Source of the DNA: Linanthus parryae
Taxonomy: Eukaryota; Streptophyta; Magnoliopsida; Ericales; Polemoniaceae
DNA: 64,000 nucleotides
Direction: 5' to 3'
Assembly (NCBI GenBank): GCA_023055425.1
Contig: JALGPY010000002.1
Coordinates: forward strand, 114,402,088-114,466,087
Made by a program: the position numbers and the translations under genes. Each line of letters begins with the position of its first letter. Within the stretch, counting starts at the first letter, position 1. Positions 58,690 to 64,000 of this stretch are shown here, one piece after another. The notes under the pieces were generated by a model. The model made no database searches, was not told the DNA's origin, and saw only the letters and a list, made by a program, of their open reading frames with translations.

Positions 58690-60690
58690 TGTTAGGAATG
58701 TTTGACTTGAATTACTTTAGGTAAAGTCAAAGTTGGTTTGGAAACAAAGTAGTTTCCAAACAAGCTTGGGGCAGTGGCTTTTATTAGTATAAAAGGACTA
58801 CGCCTTTGTTGGTAAAGAACACAAAACACACGGGCAGAGATTTGATAGCTCTTAGAGATTTGGTAGGGTGTGTTCGGGTGGGTGTGTTTCGGGTTGCCGC
58901 CGTGGCCGTTGTGGCCACGGCGGCGTGCATTGTAATCGGGTTCTCTTATCAATAAAATATCTGGTTATGTCCGTGGATTAGCTAGCGGGTTCGTTACGAA
59001 TTCGTTAGTGAACCACGTTAAATATCGGTCTCGTTCTTATTTCGCTTTCGTCGTTCTTGCTCGATTACCCGCAGGTTACAACAAACTGGTAACAGAGTTC
59101 TGAAACAGGAGTTCTGTTACAACAAACTGGTATCAGAGCTCTGAAACAGGAGTTCCGTTACAACAAACTGGTATCAGAGCTAGGTCAGGAGGAACACCCG
59201 TTTCAACAAACTGGTATCAGTGCCGGGGTTCCAAGATCCGGGTGTAGCCAAGAGCTAGTGTTTCACGTTTTGGTGGAACTCAAAGCTAGGGTTTCGCGAT
59301 TCAGGTGGAGAAGGCTATCGGGAGTTTGGGTTACGAGGTTCAGCCACGAACGATGTCTCGTTTGGCGATCAAGATCGATCTGTTCGTGAGAGAGAAGCAG
59401 GTACACCCAGCATCTGAAGTCTTGTGCACCGGGCTATCCGGGCTCCTTTTGGAGCAATCTGTCGCGCATCTGATTAGGCGTGCAAGGGATCTGGCAAATC
59501 CAGCACGCATTCAGTACTGGCGCGAATCTGGCGGTTCACGCGCATCTGGCGTTATGGCGACTGACGTTCAGGCGCAATCCGACTCCCGACATGGAGCATC
59601 TGGCGTGTGAGTTGAATCTGGTTCTAGCTCATGCGTTGCAGGAACTCGTTGGAGTTGGAGCAACGGCATGGAGCATCTGGCGCGTGAGATTTCTGGCACG
59701 CGCATCTGATTCTGGTTCTGGCGCGCATTATGCACGAGTTTGTTCTGGCGTGCATCAGGTTTTGCAGCGTGTACCATGACACGCACTGAGCTCGCATCTG
59801 GCGCATCTGAGGCATACGGGGCGCATCGGGCATGAAAATTTGGCACTCGTCATCGGTGCATCTGGTCTGGATGACATCTGGGCATTCTGTCATGGTGCAT
59901 CTGTCTGGCGCAATTGGGCGCATCTGGAATACATTCGGTCCTTCTTTCTCAGTGAATGTATTCGAGTCTGGTTCTGGGTGGAGCACTTGTTTCTGTTTCC
60001 GAAAGTGCAACCACATCGGGCGCATCCGTTTCAAGAACGCATGGTAGTTGGAGCAACGATTTGGCGATTCAGGTTTCGCATACAGCTGCGGAACATCTGT
60101 CTGGGGAAGCGTGCTCGTTTCGGGTTTCTGAGAGACGCATCCGGTTCAGGTTTGAGAAGAGGAGCATCAGTTATGGTTCAGGTTGCTAAGATGATTCAAG
60201 TCAAGGTGGAGATTTGTTAGGAATGTTTGACTTGAATTACTTTTGGTAAAGTCAAAGTTGGTTTGGAAACAAAGTTGTTTCCAAACAAGCTTGGGGCGGT
60301 GGCTTTTATTAGTATAAAAGGACTATGCCTTTGTTGGTAAAGAACACAAAACACACGGGAAGAGATTTGATATCTCTTAGATATTTGGTAGGGTGTGTTC
60401 GGGTGGGTGTGTTTCGGGTTGCCGCCGTGGCCGTTGTGGCCACGGCGGCGTGCATTGTAATCGGGTTCTCTTCTCAATAATATATCTGGTTCTGGCCGTG
60501 GATTAGCTAGCGGGTTCGTTACGAATTCGTTAGTGAACCACGTTAAATATCGGTCTCGTTCTTGTTTCACTTTCGTCGTTCTTGCTCGAATACCCGCAGG
60601 TTACAACAAACTGGTAACAGAGCTGTGAAACAGGAGTTCTGTTACAACAAACTTGTATCAGAGCTCTGAAACAGGAGTTCCGTTACAACA
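58690..60690 (+). mobile_element. Non-coding LTR retroelement (LARD/TRIM-like, 2.0 kb)
   Basis: LTRs of 476 bp each (58690-59165, 60215-60690) begin TGTTAGGAATGTTTGAC and end CCGTTACAACA. The target duplication TGAAC is perfect (58685-58689 and 60691-60695). TGGTATCAGAGC (59169-59180) is the initiator-Met primer site, and AAGGTGGAGATT (about 60204-60214) the polypurine tract. The interior of about 1.05 kb has no gag or pol. A short copia-gag-like start (MSRLAIKID at 59353) may be a remnant. Confidence 0.85.
59084..59240 (+). repeat. Tandem 41-bp primer-binding-site repeat at the LTR end
   Basis: AACTGGTAACAGAG / AACTGGTATCAGAG units start at 59084, 59125, 59166 and 59209 (spacing 41, 41, 43). 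The first two are inside the LTR, and copies of them recur at about 60609 and 60650 in the 3' LTR. Each holds a TGGTATCAGAG-type primer-site core. Confidence 0.85.
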
Positions 60691-60695
60691 TGAAC

Positions 60696-62240
60696 ATTAC
60701 AAAGATGGAAAGGAGAACGATTCTTTTATGGGCGGAATAAAATAGGCTATTATAGTCTATAGACATTGCAGTTCAGGAAGGGAACATTACACATGCTGGT
60801 TCTTCACATCTTTCCAATGGAAACTGGTATGTCACTAATTAAATGAAATTAAGGCATAAAATTCCTTTTTGTCTTACCCTGTCGGTTGAAAAAGTTTTAC
60901 AGATCATTCATCCTCGCTAGATTTCTATATCTACTACTACTAATGCCCAAAAACGCAATGGGATTCAAGGGTTAGCTGGCAGGGATTGATAATAATGTTA
61001 AGACTATGATTTTTACGAGTTCCACTTTCATGCATTCTTTTTTGTGATCTGACATACCGTTACACTAAACCAATTAAAGTTTTGCATTGAACTGATGCAG
61101 GTCGAAATTTTCTCCAAAATCTAATTCTCTTTCATCTTTGTTCTCTTCTTTAAATTGCATTCCTCATTCCAAGGAGATGCCAGCTAACGGTGGAGCTCTA
61201 CCTATCCTACCTCCAACCATAAAGGTAATAGCTTGTTTATGCACCATGTTATTCATTTTAGTCAATTATTATTAACGAGATCTCTGCTACCGTTACAAAT
61301 CGTAGGAATGTGTCAAGATTGCAGATGCTCAATAATGTGTCCAACAATTAAAATTTCTTCAGATACTCTGTGCATCTAAGTATATATTTTCCATTTCGGA
61401 GAGGTATGTTATCTTAATGTGCATATGTATATGGATACACGCTACCAGTCAGACCTGCTCCTACCTCACATCCAGGGAAACACCAACCTTCAGACAAGTC
61501 TTGCTTACTGCATTGTAAGCAAACATCATTACATGATTTGTCCTGAAGCTAGATCTTAGAATGACAAATATCCCAAAGTCCATGTGGCTAAGATGTAAAA
61601 AAATAGAGATATTTTGAAACTTACGTGCATCCAGGTCCTTTCTTGTTTTTTATTAACAAGCATATCACAAATGCACACAACCGTGATAATTACCTGGATG
61701 TTCATGATAATTGAACAACAATTTTGAAGGATATAATAAATACTTCATCTGTTCCCTTTTCTCCAACTTTACACATTCTTCTTCTGCAAATTTAGTACAA
61801 GTCTTGCATGCTGTCTCTGCTTGTCTAAGCATTGATATTACAAACACAGCCAAGACTACAACTCAACTACATGCTTAGTAGAAATTTCTTACATTGTTAT
61901 TCGTTCTCTACAGGTGCTGTAAATGAGACTCCAGAAACTCCAACTGCATATCATCGTCAACAACATCAGACAAATCCAACCAACAACATCCCCATGCCTT
62001 TGTCAAGCATGCAATAAAACCTGTAACAATACACGATAACTGCAACGCTTCCCTCATAGCTACCCCATGCGCAACGCGCGTGGGGTAAAATTTAGTGTAT
62101 AATAATGGGGTAAATCATAACTGTCTCCTTTGGTTATCCTTGGTTTTACCCTCTTTTTGTAATGGTTTTGCCCTTTAATAATCCCTTTTTATATTTTGCA
62201 AACATGCATTTCTAACTAACTAAAGAAAGCATAATTTGCA
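60696..62240. other. Unassigned; candidate exons
   Basis: 61101-61224 (plus) is bounded by ATGCAG and GTAATA and is open in one frame (SKFSPKSNSLSSLFSSL...PILPPTIK). 61914-62017 has a good acceptor (CTCTACAG) and ends in TAA, but its open frame needs a different phase; joined directly it stops at once. They may be parts of a decayed or non-coding transcript. Confidence 0.25.
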
Positions 62241-62241
62241 G

Positions 62242-62430
62242 CTAGGGTGGTAGCTCATGTGGTAGGGCGTTGGAAGCCCTTGCATGATGTGACGGGTTCA
62301 AACCCGATTAACGACAAAACAATTACTCAAAAAAAGAAAAAGAAAACATAAAATTTTCTTAAAATGAGGTCACGGGTTCAAACCCGATTGACGACAAAAA
62401 ATTTCTCAAAAAAAAAAAGAAAAAAAAAAA
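62242..62430 (+). mobile_element. tRNA-derived SINE with duplicated 3' part
   Basis: CTAGGGTGGTAGCTCATGTG resembles an A box and GGGTTCAAACCC is a B box, about 38 bases apart, followed by an A-rich tail. From about 62366 the B box, GACGACAAAA and A-rich tail recur, so the 3' part (about 80 bp) is tandemly duplicated. It does not fold as a complete tRNA. Confidence 0.65.
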
Positions 62431-62574
62431 CATAATTTTCTTAAAATTTATTTCTTCAAACTTTTGTCTAAACCTCATTAATCCCTAGATAAAATTGCAA
62501 ACTACTGAAAGCTAAAATCTTCGGCCGATAGATTAAAAACAGAATATACAACAATTGCTCGATAAAATTGCCTC

Positions 62575-63455
62575 TCAAATGCTGGTTCTTCCTTCCATTT
62601 CCAGGACGGATTCCCGCATAATGGTTACAGCTAGATGTGGTTTCCTCAGCACAAAATCATCTAGCTTCTCTGAGAGAATTATATCTTTTACATTCTTTAC
62701 AATGAAGTTCAAGGCAGTCTCTTTCAAGTTTTTGTTGGAATAGACGTCCGATATCTCCAGGACAGTGAGTGCATTGGAGGTGCTCAAAGAACCAATCAAA
62801 TGGTTCTCACAAAACCTTTGCAGATATTTGATGTCGTACTTGTTTGCCGCGAATGACAATATAATGACGTGCTTTTCAATCTTCTCTTCAGGCAAGGTTC
62901 CGCTGTAGAGGAACTCGAGAAGAGACTTCAACTCTTCGTGGTTTAGTTCAGGGAGAGATATGAACATTTCTGGAGCATTAGATTCAGCAGACTCTAGCAT
63001 GGTCTTGAATATGCTTGAGCATCTTACCTGTAGGTAAAATTAAATGGATAAAGACACTGATTTCAAAACAATACGGGCTATGAAACTGAGAAGTCTAATC
63101 GTTAATTCTTGATCCATGCTGCAACCAAGATTCAAGAATGGTTTCTTGCAAAGCCATACCATAGTTAATTGACCTATGAAAGTTACTTGAGATTGTCATG
63201 TTCACAAACAATACCTATCACTTAAGGATGACTGTATTTAGAAAGAGAGAGAAAGACATATTGGCAAAGAAAGCAAGGAAGATTGTTACATACCAGTAGT
63301 GCTCTATGAGCACGTATAGGGGATCCACTGTTGCCATTCACCGTAATATCTGTAGGGATCATTGTTGCGAATGAAGTGAAACATTCACTCAAGTAAGTTA
63401 GTCTCTCATCCTTCCCCTTGGCTTCTTTTAGCACTTTCACAGCATTGGCAAACCC
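62575..63455 (-). CDS. BTB/POZ domain protein, gene 3 (exons 2-3; exon 1 outside window)
   Basis: Exon 2 is 63294-63455 (GFANAVKVLKEAKGK to RAHRALL) and exon 3 is 62575-63027 (VRCSSIFKTMLES to the stop). Splice sites and phase 0 match genes 1 and 2. The intron is only 266 nt. BTB motifs are present: TDITVNGNSGSPIRAHRALL, ELNHEELKSLLEFLYSGTLP, SFAANKYDIKYLQRFCENHL. The protein ends MRESVLEMEGRTSI, longer than gene 2. Exon 1 with the expected CxxC pairs should lie beyond 64000. It is probably a CUL3 adaptor like its neighbours. No disabling change is seen. Confidence 0.8.
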
Positions 63456-64000
63456 CTGCATGAAAATTCATCGAAACAGAAAGGAAAATAAATTGCAAGA
63501 AAAAAAATACGTATTTGATGCATTAAATTAATTCATTGAGGAGGGTAAAAATCTCATTGAGCATTATCTCAATGTAATGAATTAATTTAATTTGATGCAT
63601 TAAATTAATTCATTACATGGATACAAAATTAAAGGAATGAAGTCTCTATAACTTGTAACATATCTCATTGAGCATTTTTAAACCGTATCAATTATTTTTA
63701 TACAAATAAATTGATTACAAATTTACAATACTCAGGCGATGTTAGAGGGAGTACAATAAAAGCATTTGGATTGCTTTTATAAGTGATGTTTGGAGTAGGC
63801 ATAATTGTAAGGAGGGTAAAAATCTTAAGGCTAATATTTAATCCCACCATGGAGGTGGGTGTGGGTGCAGGATAGAATAATATAGCCAAAAAACAATATC
63901 CTAATAATGGATGGTATAACCAAACAAGTTATGTAATCATGCATGTATAATACATGCTTTAAGTCAAAACACATATACTGTTCTATGACCCTCTTTGGAC
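63456..64000. other. Intron 1 of BTB gene 3, with inverted repeat
   Basis: GATGCATTAAATTAATTCATT occurs at about 63519 and 63595, with its inverse AATGAATTAATTTAAT between them (about 63577-63593), so a stable AT hairpin is possible. No exon 1 is visible before the window ends. Confidence 0.5.

Noticed and set aside
62245..62320. Possible tRNA gene
   Set aside because: A and B boxes are present but no acceptor stem pairs and there is an A-rich tail; a SINE fits better.

Overview
The window is nuclear DNA from a flowering plant, most likely a eudicot. It is AT-rich, its genes have short introns with plant-type GT-AG sites, and it is full of plant transposable elements (Tat-clade Ty3/gypsy, several copia types, an L1-type LINE, a Helitron, hAT and Stowaway-like MITEs, a tRNA-derived SINE). 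I cannot name the species. The only host genes I can support are three related BTB/POZ genes, all on the minus strand, at about 0.4-3.5 kb, 39.0-41.9 kb and 62.6 kb to beyond the right edge. They share intron positions and phases, so they are a tandem family pushed apart by transposons. The left gene is complete (three exons, 256 codons). No first exon is visible for the middle gene. The right gene's first exon lies outside the window.

From 4.1 to 28.2 kb the sequence is a nested transposon mosaic. Two diverged copies of a roughly 3-kb block (old Tat LTR, gag-protease and a copia LTR piece) lie in tandem at 4.4-10.4 kb. The copia LTR at the end of the second copy is split by one 15.1-kb insertion (10543-25680) with a perfect TTCAC target duplication. 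That insertion is a chimera: a copia 3' portion with its 3' LTR at one end and a TRIM-like mini-retrotransposon at the other. Inside it sits a young Tat element of 13.3 kb (11467-24776).

The Tat element is the most interesting object here. Its LTRs differ at only about four internal positions. Its sense gag-protease-RT region has in-frame stops and has lost most of RNase H and integrase. Downstream of pol it has a 54-bp hairpin-bearing tandem repeat, and then a five-exon gene on the opposite strand (about 1,325 codons) for a plant mobile domain (PMD) protein with a charged linker and a C-terminal coiled coil. All four introns are 73-82 nt, GT-AG and phase-consistent.

From 28.2 to 39 kb there is a hAT element, a decayed Tat RT, an internally deleted copia whose LTRs carry long GAA and AT microsatellites, a third GAA tract, and the 5' half of another copia. 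From 44 to 55 kb there are MITEs, a hAT element and a decayed LINE split by a 2.95-kb non-autonomous Helitron. At 58.7-60.7 kb is a non-coding LTR element with a perfect TGAAC target duplication and a tandemly repeated primer-binding site at its LTR end. A SINE lies at 62.2 kb.

The BTB proteins are expected to be CUL3 ubiquitin-ligase adaptors. Everything else is transposon-derived or unassigned.
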